Shown one piece after another: positions 53,766-62,101 of a stretch of DNA of 64,000 nt; within the stretch, counting starts at the first letter, position 1; each line of letters opens with the position of its first letter. The position numbers and the translations under genes were made by a program. This DNA comes from Mycobacterium sp. Root265. Lineage in GTDB: Bacteria > Actinomycetota > Actinomycetes > Mycobacteriales > Mycobacteriaceae. Under the pieces are notes generated by a model. That model was not told the origin of the DNA. It saw nothing but the letters and a program-made list of their open reading frames with translations, and did no database searches. The DNA lies in assembly GCF_001428895.1 (NCBI RefSeq), contig NZ_LMJA01000031.1, positions 625,010 through 689,009 of the forward strand. Reading direction: 5' to 3'.

Positions 53766-54670
53766 GAGCGCACCGGTAGCGGGCCGGCGAGTCCGCGTGG
53801 CGCGGTGCCCCACAGCCAGCGCGCCGCCTGTTGCAGTTCGTCGAATTCCAGGCGTTCGCCGTTGCGCGCCACATAGTGGTGCGGCGCCTCGGTGAACCCT
53901 TCGATGCGGATCAGTCGGCGGCCGTCGATCCGCACTATCTGCCCGGTCAGCCATGACGCCTGCGGGGATTGCAGCCAGGCCACCACAGCCGAGATGCACG
54001 CCGGGTCGAGTTCGGGATCGGCGGCCCGCTCCTCACCAAAGAAGGATGCGCTCATTCGGGTGACTGCCAACGGGGAGATCGCGTTGACCGCGACCCCGTA
54101 GCGTGCCATCTCCAGCGCAGTGACCAAGGTGAGCGCCCCGATACCCGCCTTGGCCGCGCTGTAGGCGGCCTGGCCGGGATTGCCCCACAGGCCAGCGCCC
54201 GACACGGTGTTGACGATGTGGGCGTCCACGGCGTGTCCGCTCCTGGCCATCGAGCGCCAGTAGTCACACGCGTGTTTGGTCACCGCGAAGGTTCCCTTCA
54301 GATGGACATCGACGACCGCGTCCCAGGCCTGTTCCGTTGCGCTGGTGATCACCTCGTCGCGCAGAATCCCCGCGTTGTTCACCACGCCGGTCAGCGTTCC
54401 GAACACAGACACCGCCCGACCGACCATGTCGCGGGCGTCTTCCCAGTCGGTGACCGATCCGGTGTGCGCCAACGCTACTCCGCCCGCGTCGGTGATCTCG
54501 GCGACGACGGCTTCGGCAGGTCCCACCCCACCGCCGCTGCCGTCTCGGTCCACGCCCGGATCGTTGACCACGACCGCGGCGCCACGCGCCGCAAGCTCGA
54601 GGCAGTGTGCACGTCCGATACCCCGACCTCCTCCGGTGACCAGAACCACCTGACCGTCCAGTGCTGACAT
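53762..54670 (-). CDS. SDR family dehydrogenase (3-hydroxyacyl-CoA dehydrogenase-like)
   Basis: 302 aa from ATG 54670. Cofactor loop TGGGRGIGR at 13-21, the extended DPGVDRDGSGGG loop seen in peroxisomal-multifunctional-enzyme-like SDRs, NNAGILRD, and the catalytic Ser/Tyr/Lys in VNTVSGAGLWGNPGQAAYSAAKAG. This loop and length match the MFE-2/HsdE type that oxidises (R)-3-hydroxyacyl-CoA with NAD. It lies between the CoA-transferase-family gene and the dehydrogenase pair, consistent with the third step of beta-oxidation. Confidence 0.88.
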   Translation of the reverse strand: MSALDGQVVLVTGGGRGIGRAHCLELAARGAAVVVNDPGVDRDGSGGGVGPAEAVVAEITDAGGVALAHTGSVTDWEDARDMVGRAVSVFGTLTGVVNNAGILRDEVITSATEQAWDAVVDVHLKGTFAVTKHACDYWRSMARSGHAVDAHIVNTVSGAGLWGNPGQAAYSAAKAGIGALTLVTALEMARYGVAVNAISPLAVTRMSASFFGEERAADPELDPACISAVVAWLQSPQASWLTGQIVRIDGRRLIRIEGFTEAPHHYVARNGERLEFDELQQAARWLWGTAPRGLAGPLPVRS

Positions 54671-54687
54671 ACCCGATCCCTTCTCGA

Positions 54688-55866
54688 TCAGAGGCCGAAC
54701 AACTCGGCTATCCTTCTGCGCCGCAACGGCCAATCGGCGTCGCGCAGGTCTGCGTGGCCGTTTTCGGTCACAATGAGGTCCACATCGCCGGCCGGTGTGG
54801 ACACCGGCCTGCTGAGTTGCTCCACCAGCGGACTGTGACCGTTCACCGTCGAGGGGGTCGCGATGATCGACAGACCCTGCGGATGCATGCGGGCGGCGGC
54901 GCAGAAGTCCGGATGCCCGCCGATGCCGCCGATGACCTTGTCGCCCCGTCCCTCGACGTTCACCTGTCCCACCGGGTCGATCTCGACGGCGGTGTTGACG
55001 GCCATCAACGGGATACCCCGTGACAGCCGGGTCAGATCGTGGGTGTGCTGCACCCCGCGCAGTATCGGCCGCCCGTCCGCCCACTCGTAGATTTCCTGTG
55101 TCCCGGTCAAATAGGTCGCCGAAGGGTTGCCGCAGAGCAGCCCGTGGCGCTCCAGATCGATCACCGCATCGGTGAGGAGGCCGGTGTCCACATGCAGCGG
55201 CACCGTCGCCCGGCGCAGCAGCGCGGTACCAAGTTGCCCAGGTCCGTACTGGATCCGGGAGCCCGCCGGAATGAATCGCAGTACCGCATCGGCGAGCGCA
55301 TCGTGCAGCGGCTCCGGTTCCCGGTGGTGGCTGACCGGCCCGGCACAGCTGCGGGCGACGATCTCGACCTGGGCCGGGCTCAGGGGTGGCTCGGCCGAGG
55401 CCATCGGGGTGGCGTCGTCGACGACCGCCAGCACCGGCACCCCGGACTCGACCAGCGCGCGCTGATAGGACACCTCACTGCCGAAGTGCAGTGCGCCCGC
55501 GCGTTCGACGAGGCGAGTGATCAGCAGCTGCGGCCGCAGCCGGTCGGCCAACAGAGCCGGCCACGCCGAGAACCGCGCCGGAACGAATCGTGTTGTGGCA
55601 CTGTGCATCAACGCCCGTGCTCCGGCGCCGGGCATCAGCACGACCAGCTCGTCGAAGGCCTTCGCGTCCAGACCGTCGGCGGGTTCGGGCAGCCAACCGA
55701 CGACCAGCCGGATCCCCCCGATCTCGGCTGCCGCACTGCACAGCGCCTCGCATACCGAGGTGCCATCGGGCAGTCGTCCCGGTACCCCGACCCCGTCGCC
55801 GAGGGCCACCGTCATCCCCGGGCGCAGCCTCGCCCGGAACACCTGCGCCAGAGTCAAGGTGGTCAA
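54688..55866 (-). CDS. acetyl-CoA hydrolase/transferase family protein with substituted catalytic Glu
   Basis: 392 aa starting at TTG 55866, which overlaps the upstream stop (TTGA); no better start is near. Two-domain CoA-transferase fold with YGPGQLGTALL near 208-218 and VEIDPVGQVNVEG and GGIGGHPDFCAAA loops. The active-site Glu of 4-hydroxybutyrate/acetyl-CoA transferases normally sits in HTE.LTDG..DL; here the same place reads VDTGLLTDAVIDL (about 226-238), so Gly seems to replace it. Either another residue serves, or the protein binds CoA esters without transferring. It lies between two dehydrogenase pairs in the operon. Confidence 0.82.
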   Translation of the reverse strand: MTTLTLAQVFRARLRPGMTVALGDGVGVPGRLPDGTSVCEALCSAAAEIGGIRLVVGWLPEPADGLDAKAFDELVVLMPGAGARALMHSATTRFVPARFSAWPALLADRLRPQLLITRLVERAGALHFGSEVSYQRALVESGVPVLAVVDDATPMASAEPPLSPAQVEIVARSCAGPVSHHREPEPLHDALADAVLRFIPAGSRIQYGPGQLGTALLRRATVPLHVDTGLLTDAVIDLERHGLLCGNPSATYLTGTQEIYEWADGRPILRGVQHTHDLTRLSRGIPLMAVNTAVEIDPVGQVNVEGRGDKVIGGIGGHPDFCAAARMHPQGLSIIATPSTVNGHSPLVEQLSRPVSTPAGDVDLIVTENGHADLRDADWPLRRRRIAELFGL

Positions 55867-57005
55867 TGCGGTTCCCGGGGCAGCTTCAGAAGCCGCTCGG
55901 CAAGAATGTTGCGCTGAATCTCGCTGGTGCCGCCCAGTATCGTCTGGGCACGCCCGACGAGCATGTGCCGCACCAGTTCATCGAGCTCTGGATCGACACA
56001 TGCATCGATGCCAAGCGCATCGGTGGCCAGGTCGGACAGGTCGCGATCGGTCTCGGAGGCAACCAGTTTGAGCACCGAGAACTCCGGTGAGGTGACATCT
56101 CCGCCAGCCACGGCTCGTTGCCAGGTGTGGCGCAACAGCCACGTCCTGGCCCACAGCCTCGTCAACGCCCGGCCCAGCACCGGGTCCAGCACACCGCGGC
56201 TACGCGCCGCCGCGACCAGGGCGTCATGGCGGCGGAACATCGCCACCGCATGGGTGCCCAGGGTCAGCCGCTCCCGCCCGAGCATCGCCAGCGCCAGTTC
56301 CCAGCCCTGACCCACCCGGCCTACCAGGGCGTCCCCCGGGATTTCGACACCATCGAGGAATACCTCGTTGAACTTCGATTCCCCGTCGATCTGACGCAGC
56401 GGGCGCACCGTGATGCCCGGTGTCCGCATCTCGACGATGAACATCGACAGTCCACCATGCTTATCGGATCCCGTGCGGGCCAGTAGAATTCCGAAATCCG
56501 CGTCCGCAGCACCGGAGCTCCACACCTTTTGCCCGTCGACCAGCCAGCCCGTCTCGGTGGGCTGAGCGCGGGTGCGCAACGATGCCAGATCAGAACCCGC
56601 CTCGGGCTCGGAGAACAGTTGGCACCAGATATGCCCGCCGGTCCGGATGGGTTCGAGGTGTCGTGCCTTCTGCGCATCGCTGCCGTAGCGGATGAGCACC
56701 GGCCCGACCAGATCGGGCCCGAAGAGGCTGAACTGCCGGGGAACCTCGGCGTGCGCGCATTCCTCGGCGAACATCGCCTGGAATGCCACCGACGCGTCCC
56801 GCCCGCCGTGCTCGGTCGGCCAGTGCAGGCAGGTGTAGCCGTGCTGGGCCAGGAAGCGGTGCCACGCCGAACCCGGCTCGACATCGGCCGCGGTGGGCGT
56901 GGGCCCGTAGTTGCGCAGTCCTGCCGGTTTGGGCGCACCGGCCAGGAAGGCGCGCAGTTCTGCACGGGTGAGGGTCGGGGAAGCGGTGTCGAGATCGCCC
57001 GTCAC
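55863..57005 (-). CDS. acyl-CoA dehydrogenase family protein (catalytic-type subunit, pair 2)
   Basis: 380 aa from GTG 57005 (GTGA overlap). QLFSEPEAGSDLASLRTRA, KVWSSGAADADFGILLART and the C-terminal TILGGTSEIQRNILAERLL. A Glu in LGRERLTLGTHAV is the likely base since the late Glu is absent. Unlike most acyl-CoA dehydrogenases the N-terminus starts with a short helical region (LTRAELRAFLAG) before the PTEHGG motif. It pairs with the gene product at 57002. Confidence 0.87.
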   Translation of the reverse strand: MTGDLDTASPTLTRAELRAFLAGAPKPAGLRNYGPTPTAADVEPGSAWHRFLAQHGYTCLHWPTEHGGRDASVAFQAMFAEECAHAEVPRQFSLFGPDLVGPVLIRYGSDAQKARHLEPIRTGGHIWCQLFSEPEAGSDLASLRTRAQPTETGWLVDGQKVWSSGAADADFGILLARTGSDKHGGLSMFIVEMRTPGITVRPLRQIDGESKFNEVFLDGVEIPGDALVGRVGQGWELALAMLGRERLTLGTHAVAMFRRHDALVAAARSRGVLDPVLGRALTRLWARTWLLRHTWQRAVAGGDVTSPEFSVLKLVASETDRDLSDLATDALGIDACVDPELDELVRHMLVGRAQTILGGTSEIQRNILAERLLKLPREPH

Positions 57006-58132
57006 GATGCCACCCCGATCAGCGCGGCTGATCGCTCCAGCACGGTCCAGTGGGCCGCCGGTGACCCGAACAACACCTCGTCGGTGCGGGCCCGTTTGAC
57101 GTACAGACCCACGGCATGCTCCCAGGTGAAGCCGATGCCACCGTGAATCTGCAGGTTGGCGTGCGCTGCTCCGCGCAGGCTTTCCGAGCACACCGCTTTG
57201 GCCATGCTGACCAGCCAGGGCGCGTCGGGGTCGGCGGCCTCGACGGCTTCGACCGCAGCCAATGACGCCGACCGTGCCATCTCCAGCTCCACCAGCATGT
57301 CCGCGCACCTGTGTTTGATGACCTGGAAGGAACCGATCGGCCGGTCGAACTGTCTGCGCACCCTGGCGTATTCGACCGCCATCTCCAGAACCCGCTCGGC
57401 GGCGCCCACCTGCTCGGCGGTCAGGACAGCGAGGGCGTACCGCAGGCTATCGGCGACGATCTCCTCTGCCGGGCGATCAGCAGGCAGGCACCTGGCCGCC
57501 GCGCCGTCCAGGGCAACCGTCGCCATCGGCCGGGTCGCATCCAGTACGGGTTCGACAGTGATCGTGACACCGGACTGATCGCGGTCGACGAGGTACAGCT
57601 GCGGGCGACCGTTCTGCGTGGCGAGAACCACGATGTGCTCGGCGCCCGCCGCGCCCAGGACGTGGCGTACCGCCCCCGAGAGCCGGCACTGTCCAGCGTC
57701 GTCGGACGACACAGGTAATTCGGCCTCCTCGACGCCGCCGTCCTTGGTGGGCACGGCCGCCGCGGCGGTGCTCTCGCCGGCAGCCAGGCCCTCCACGAGG
57801 TCAATGGCCCCGTCGGTCGCGGTGAGCAGGCGGGTGGCCAGAATGGCCGAGGACAGGAAGGGCACCGGCGCCAGTGCCCGCCCGACCTCGTGAGCGATCA
57901 CGGCATGCGCCGCAATCGGGCAATCATCGGTCTGGCCACCGTCAGCAATATCGATCGCGGCTACGCCGACCTGGCCGCACAGGACTTCCCAGAGCTGACG
58001 GTCGAAACCGCGATCGCCCACGGGTCCCTCGTAGGCGACGGCGCGCAGTCGGTGCTCGGGCAGCAGGCGCGTACACGCAGCACGGACCGAAGAGCTGAGC
58101 GTCGCTCGTTCTTCATCGGAAAGCGGAGTCAT
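57002..58132 (-). CDS. acyl-CoA dehydrogenase family protein (second subunit, pair 2)
   Basis: 376 aa from ATG 58132. N-terminal domain divergent; the C-terminal bundle has YARVRRQFDRPIGSFQVIKHRCADMLVELE and QIHGGIGFTWEHAVGLYVKRARTDEVLFGS, the pattern of FadE28-like non-catalytic partners. It heads the seven-gene operon; a perfect inverted repeat and a -10 candidate lie directly upstream. With the next gene it should form an alpha2beta2 dehydrogenase for a bulky acyl-CoA. Confidence 0.88.
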   Translation of the reverse strand: MTPLSDEERATLSSSVRAACTRLLPEHRLRAVAYEGPVGDRGFDRQLWEVLCGQVGVAAIDIADGGQTDDCPIAAHAVIAHEVGRALAPVPFLSSAILATRLLTATDGAIDLVEGLAAGESTAAAAVPTKDGGVEEAELPVSSDDAGQCRLSGAVRHVLGAAGAEHIVVLATQNGRPQLYLVDRDQSGVTITVEPVLDATRPMATVALDGAAARCLPADRPAEEIVADSLRYALAVLTAEQVGAAERVLEMAVEYARVRRQFDRPIGSFQVIKHRCADMLVELEMARSASLAAVEAVEAADPDAPWLVSMAKAVCSESLRGAAHANLQIHGGIGFTWEHAVGLYVKRARTDEVLFGSPAAHWTVLERSAALIGVAS

Positions 58133-58134
58133 AG

Positions 58135-58188
58135 AATATCTTTCGCGATATTTGTGAGATGCACAGAGGTTCGACAGCCTCAGTTATA
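58135..58188 (-). promoter_or_regulatory. operator and putative -10 of the seven-gene dehydrogenase operon
   Basis: AATATC-N6-GATATT (58135-58152) is a perfect inverted repeat that overlaps the ribosome-site region before ATG 58132. TATAAC (minus strand, 58188-58183) is a likely -10; no clear -35 was found. A protein bound at the repeat would block elongation or translation. Nearby IclR-type regulators are candidates for binding. Confidence 0.5.
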
Positions 58189-58250
58189 CCGCCGGTCGGC
58201 GGCCGGCAAAAGGTTCGACGGGGGTACGGAAGGCACCCCTCAAGCATGCG

Positions 58251-59021
58251 CTAAGCGACGACCCGGGTACGGGTTAACTTATTGTGCAACAACAGCTTCG
58301 AGATCTTCGTCGCCGCCGCGAGCAGGTGCTCCTCAATCTCGTCCTGGGCGCGCACCGAACGGCCCGAACGGGTGGCAAGCCCCAGCGCGGCGGGCATGCT
58401 CGCATCGGCCAGCGGTGCAGCAAGACAGGTGACCCCGTAGCGGAACTCCTGGTCACTGATCGACAACGGGCGGGCCACCAAATGAGGCCCAAGCCGCGAG
58501 CTGGTCTCGATGGTGTGACATGTGTAGCTGCGCAACGGATGTTGGGTCAGATACGTTTCACGCTGGGCCGTTCCGGCGTGCGCCAAGATGCTCTTACCGA
58601 TCGCGGTGGCATGGCCGGGAAGGTGCACTCCCGGCCAACAGTCGATTTGCGGGGCCGCCGGATGTTCGGCCATGCTCCAGACTTCGACTTCGCCGTGTAG
58701 CAGGCCACCGATCATGACATGCGATCGCGTGGCGGCCGCCAGACGCGCCATCGCTTCGCGAACCAGCCGATAATCCCGAGCACGGCCTTCCAATTCTGCG
58801 ACACTGGCGAACTGCGAACCCAGCACGTACCGACCATCCCGCGTGCGGGCAAGATATCCCTCGTATACCAGGGTCTGCGCCAGACGATAGACCGTGGCCA
58901 CCACGATCCCGGTTGAGTCACTGAGGGATTTGGCCGTCACGGGACCCCGCTCGGCCACGATGTCGACGAGCCTCATCCCCCGCTGCAAGCTCTGGATCAG
59001 GGTCGGGGCCGACGCATCCAC
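58251..59021 (-). CDS. IclR family transcriptional regulator
   Basis: 256 aa from GTG 59021. N-terminal winged helix (TLIQSLQRGMRLVDIVAERGPV, IVVATVYRLAQTLVYEGYL at about 8-60) and C-terminal GAF-like effector domain (WPGVHLPGHATAIGKSILAH, VTCLAAPLADASMPAALGLA). IclR proteins sense small acids or aromatics and repress or activate catabolic operons. It is upstream and co-directional with the dehydrogenase operon (118 bases) and directly behind a stand-alone IclR DNA-binding domain gene. Confidence 0.87.
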   Translation of the reverse strand: MDASAPTLIQSLQRGMRLVDIVAERGPVTAKSLSDSTGIVVATVYRLAQTLVYEGYLARTRDGRYVLGSQFASVAELEGRARDYRLVREAMARLAAATRSHVMIGGLLHGEVEVWSMAEHPAAPQIDCWPGVHLPGHATAIGKSILAHAGTAQRETYLTQHPLRSYTCHTIETSSRLGPHLVARPLSISDQEFRYGVTCLAAPLADASMPAALGLATRSGRSVRAQDEIEEHLLAAATKISKLLLHNKLTRTRVVA

Positions 59022-59025
59022 GGGA

Positions 59026-59307
59026 TCAGCCCGCCTCGTTGACGGAGGCCAACGACCGCGACTCCGCAGGGGCCGTGGCGAAACCGGTCCAGTCCAACCG
59101 CCCACCCAGCACATAGGAGCCGTCGTCCAACCGGATCAGATAGCCGTCGTGGACCAGCGTTCGCAACAGGTGGTAGGCCGTCGGAAGGGGAACCCCTACC
59201 TGACGTGCGACGGGCTTTGCGTGCAGCGGACCGTGCGCGGCCACCACGTTGATGATGCGCAGACCGCGCTGCAGTGATCGAATCATGGTCTGCTCTGCGC
59301 CTACCAC
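59026..59307 (-). CDS. stand-alone IclR-type DNA-binding domain protein
   Basis: 93 aa from GTG 59307, five bases after GGGAGG. It carries only the IclR winged-helix (IRSLQRGLRIINVVAAHGPLHAKPVA, LPTAYHLLRTLVHDGYLIR) plus a short tail (DWTGFATAPAESRSLASVNEAG); no effector domain. It ends four bases before the full-length IclR start. Both have a complete helix-turn-helix with different sequences, so this is a duplicated and truncated regulator rather than one frameshifted gene. It could dimerise with, or interfere with, its neighbour. Confidence 0.75.
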   Translation of the reverse strand: MVGAEQTMIRSLQRGLRIINVVAAHGPLHAKPVARQVGVPLPTAYHLLRTLVHDGYLIRLDDGSYVLGGRLDWTGFATAPAESRSLASVNEAG

Positions 59308-59463
59308 CGCACCTCCCAAGCTCAAGGCCGAGTGAATGATGTCCGTACGCAGCAAACCCTAGGCATCCACCGACCGCCGGAACAAGGGATAGCTCGTTGC
59401 TAGCATTGCCGCTAACACCGACGAAGACGGTTTTCAGCGTCCATTGTGTCGTCCGATATGTGG

Positions 59464-60966
59464 TCAGCCTTCGGCGGCCAGCATCGACTGCCAGGTCTGC
59501 TCGGGACGGTGTTCGGCGAGATTGGTCAGTGCGTAGACGTTGCCGTCGGGGCCCACATAGGATCCGTCAGCCGGATTGTAGGACGCGAATGCTATTGGGA
59601 CATCGTCAGTTTGGCTCGTCGCGGGCGGCGTCAGAGAGGCTGGCGCGGCCTGGGGTGTTGATTCCGGTGGCGTAGCCGGTGCCGGTGCGGCGGTGTCGAC
59701 CTGCGGGATTCCCTGACCCGACATGGTGGCGTTGGGGTCTCCCTTCCAGTTGAACCCGTCGTTGAGCGGGACATACTCTTCGTCGCTGTTGCACATCCGT
59801 GCCGTCGGTGCGCGTTTGCCCGGCTTGTTGACACACGGGAGGTTGCGCGCGCCACGCACATTGAAGGGGGAATCCTGTGGCACCCGGCAGTACAGATCAC
59901 CGGCGGGCCGGTCCGGATAGTCCTCGAACGCCGGTGAACGTTGTTGGCTGGGTGGAAGAAAGCCGGTCAGGCAGGGCGGTGGCACGTTCAGGTTCAGATC
60001 GAAGGTGACAAACGGTCCCTTGTAGGCGCTCATCACTCCCATACCGGGCACCAGCGAACTGCCCAAAACGGCAATGGCCTGGGGAACCAGCACCAGGACC
60101 TGCCGCACTCCGGCCTGGTAGGTGACAGCCAGCTCGGCCACCCCGGCGAGGTTGGCGAGCATGATCGGCAAGGACGGCTGCAGCCGCTCGAACAATTGGC
60201 GAACTTCCCCCGCCGTCGCGGCACCGTCCCCGATCAGCCTGCGTACCGCGGTGTCCCGCTGGGCCAGCTGACCGGTGATCCCGGCCAACTGCGACGCCCA
60301 GGCTCTGATCTCGCCGGCGGTGTCACTCTGGGTGTCCAGCACGGGGGCCGATTCGTCGATCAGGGTGGTGAGCGCCCGCAGATCCGCCTTGGCGCCAGAG
60401 GCCAACTTCGTGGATGCCCGGACCAGCCGGGCCAAGTCCGGTCCCAGACCGCCGAACGCGGTCGCACTCTCATCGATGACGGTACGAAGGTTGTCCGCGG
60501 GAATGGCGCTCAAGCCGCGGTTGGTCTCGTCGAGAATGGTATCGATGTCGACGGGCACTCCAGTGCGGTCGATACCGATGACGTCGCCATCACGCAACGC
60601 GACGCCGCGCGCATCGGCGAGCGGGGTGAGTTCGACGTACTGTTCGCCGATCGCCGACCGGCTGTGTACGCGTGCGGTCACCTCGGCGGGGATCGACACA
60701 TCGGAGTTCAGTGACAGGTCGGCTTCGATACCGGTGTCGGTCATCCGCACGTCGACCACCCGCCCCACCCCCAGCCCCCGGTAGGTGACATTGCCCGACG
60801 GATACAGTCCGCCTGTGCTGGGCAGGGCGATGGTGACTCGGTACTGGCCGATGCCGAAGACCCGGGCCGGCACCTCCATGAATCCGATGCTCATCACCAA
60901 TGCCGCCACCAGCGACACCACGGCAAACACGGCGAGCTGCACCCTGATCCGTTTGTTCAGTCTCAT
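59464..60966 (-). CDS. mceF: Mce family protein, MceF position
   Basis: 500 aa. N-terminal membrane anchor (about 10-30), the Mce domain (about 38-115, YRVTIALPSTGGLYPSGNVTYRGLGVGRV), a long helical region, and the mycobacterial MceF tail with LPCVNKPGKRAPTARMCNSDEEYVPLN and FASYNPADGSYVGPDGNVY. Mce proteins build the periplasmic tunnel of a lipid/sterol ABC importer. Starts one base after the mceE stop. It is the last gene of the operon; the IclR genes begin 157 bases beyond. Confidence 0.92.
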   Translation of the reverse strand: MRLNKRIRVQLAVFAVVSLVAALVMSIGFMEVPARVFGIGQYRVTIALPSTGGLYPSGNVTYRGLGVGRVVDVRMTDTGIEADLSLNSDVSIPAEVTARVHSRSAIGEQYVELTPLADARGVALRDGDVIGIDRTGVPVDIDTILDETNRGLSAIPADNLRTVIDESATAFGGLGPDLARLVRASTKLASGAKADLRALTTLIDESAPVLDTQSDTAGEIRAWASQLAGITGQLAQRDTAVRRLIGDGAATAGEVRQLFERLQPSLPIMLANLAGVAELAVTYQAGVRQVLVLVPQAIAVLGSSLVPGMGVMSAYKGPFVTFDLNLNVPPPCLTGFLPPSQQRSPAFEDYPDRPAGDLYCRVPQDSPFNVRGARNLPCVNKPGKRAPTARMCNSDEEYVPLNDGFNWKGDPNATMSGQGIPQVDTAAPAPATPPESTPQAAPASLTPPATSQTDDVPIAFASYNPADGSYVGPDGNVYALTNLAEHRPEQTWQSMLAAEG

Positions 60967-60967
60967 C

Positions 60968-62101
60968 TCAACGTCCCTGGTCGGCGATATACGGTGCGCT
61001 CAAGGGGTTTCCACCGGTATACGGGCTGGGCATCTGCCCGATCGTGCGACCCCATTGCATTTCCAGTTCGGTCAGGCTGCCTTCGAATCTGGTCCCGGTG
61101 AGAAAGCCCGCGTCGAGCCGGCTCAGGGTGAGATCGAAGACTCCGGTGAGGTTGACGTAATCACCGCGGAAATAGTTGCCGATGTTCTCCTTGACGAACG
61201 GGAAGGTCGTCAGGTAGCTCAGCGAGGTCACCATCGCCGGACCCGCATTGGCCAGGGACTCCAATACCGGACCGAGATCGTTGAGCTCGGTGATGAGGTC
61301 CTCCTTGGTCTTGCTCACCGTCTCGGCGGTGAGCGCACCGAACTGACCGAGCTTGTCCAGTGCCAGTGCCAGCTCGCTACGGCGATCCGCCAGCACCTGC
61401 AGCGCTCTGGGAATCGTGTCGAGGGCCCGGTCGAGGACCGGTGTCCGTGCCGCGAACTGTGCGACGAGCCGGTTGACACTGTCGGCGGCGTCGATGATGT
61501 CCCGGGTCTGGTTCTCGACATCGGCGACGAATACGTCGACCTGTTCGACGAGGCTGCCCAGGTCACCCGCTCGGCCGTCGAAAGCGGTACTCAACGATTG
61601 GGTGATGTCGTGGACCTGGCCGAGGCCGCCACCGTTGAGCACCAACGACAGTGCAGCAAGGGTCTGCTCGGTGGTCGGGTAGCTCCCGCCCGCGGACAGC
61701 GGAATCAACGAGCCCTCGTGCAGGCGTCCCTCGGCGGCGACGGCGACCGGCGCGGCCAGTTCGACGTGCAGTGAGCCCAGCAGGCTGGTCTGGCCTATCG
61801 TCGCGGTGGAGTTTGCCGGCAGGTCGACATCAGCGTTGAGTCGCATCGTCAGCAACGCGTGCCAACCTTGGCGCTCGATCGCGGTGACGGCCCCGACCGT
61901 GACATCGCCGACTCGTACGCGCGAATTTTGTTGGATGTTACCGACATCGGGGAGTTGGGCGGTGATGGTGTAAGCCCCCGGTCCGCTCCCCTCGGTACCG
62001 GGCAGCGGCAGCGAGTTCGCACCTTGCCAGCCGCACCCGGCCGTCAGCGACACTGTCGCCACCAGTCCTGCCAGGATGGACCTTCCGTGTCGGCGGTTCA
62101 T
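60968..62101 (-). CDS. mceE: Mce family lipoprotein, MceE (LprK-like)
   Basis: 377 aa. Lipoprotein signal peptide MNRRHGRSILAGLVATVSLT followed by lipobox LTAGC with Cys23, then the Mce domain (about 45-125). The lipobox identifies the E position of the six-gene mce cassette. The start overlaps the upstream gene (ATGA). It anchors to the outer face of the plasma membrane and contributes to the lipid conduit. Confidence 0.93.
   Translation of the reverse strand: MNRRHGRSILAGLVATVSLTAGCGWQGANSLPLPGTEGSGPGAYTITAQLPDVGNIQQNSRVRVGDVTVGAVTAIERQGWHALLTMRLNADVDLPANSTATIGQTSLLGSLHVELAAPVAVAAEGRLHEGSLIPLSAGGSYPTTEQTLAALSLVLNGGGLGQVHDITQSLSTAFDGRAGDLGSLVEQVDVFVADVENQTRDIIDAADSVNRLVAQFAARTPVLDRALDTIPRALQVLADRRSELALALDKLGQFGALTAETVSKTKEDLITELNDLGPVLESLANAGPAMVTSLSYLTTFPFVKENIGNYFRGDYVNLTGVFDLTLSRLDAGFLTGTRFEGSLTELEMQWGRTIGQMPSPYTGGNPLSAPYIADQGR

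Noticed and set aside
59021-59030. The two IclR genes as one gene broken by a frameshift
   Set aside because: Each has its own complete and different helix-turn-helix, so this is a tandem pair.
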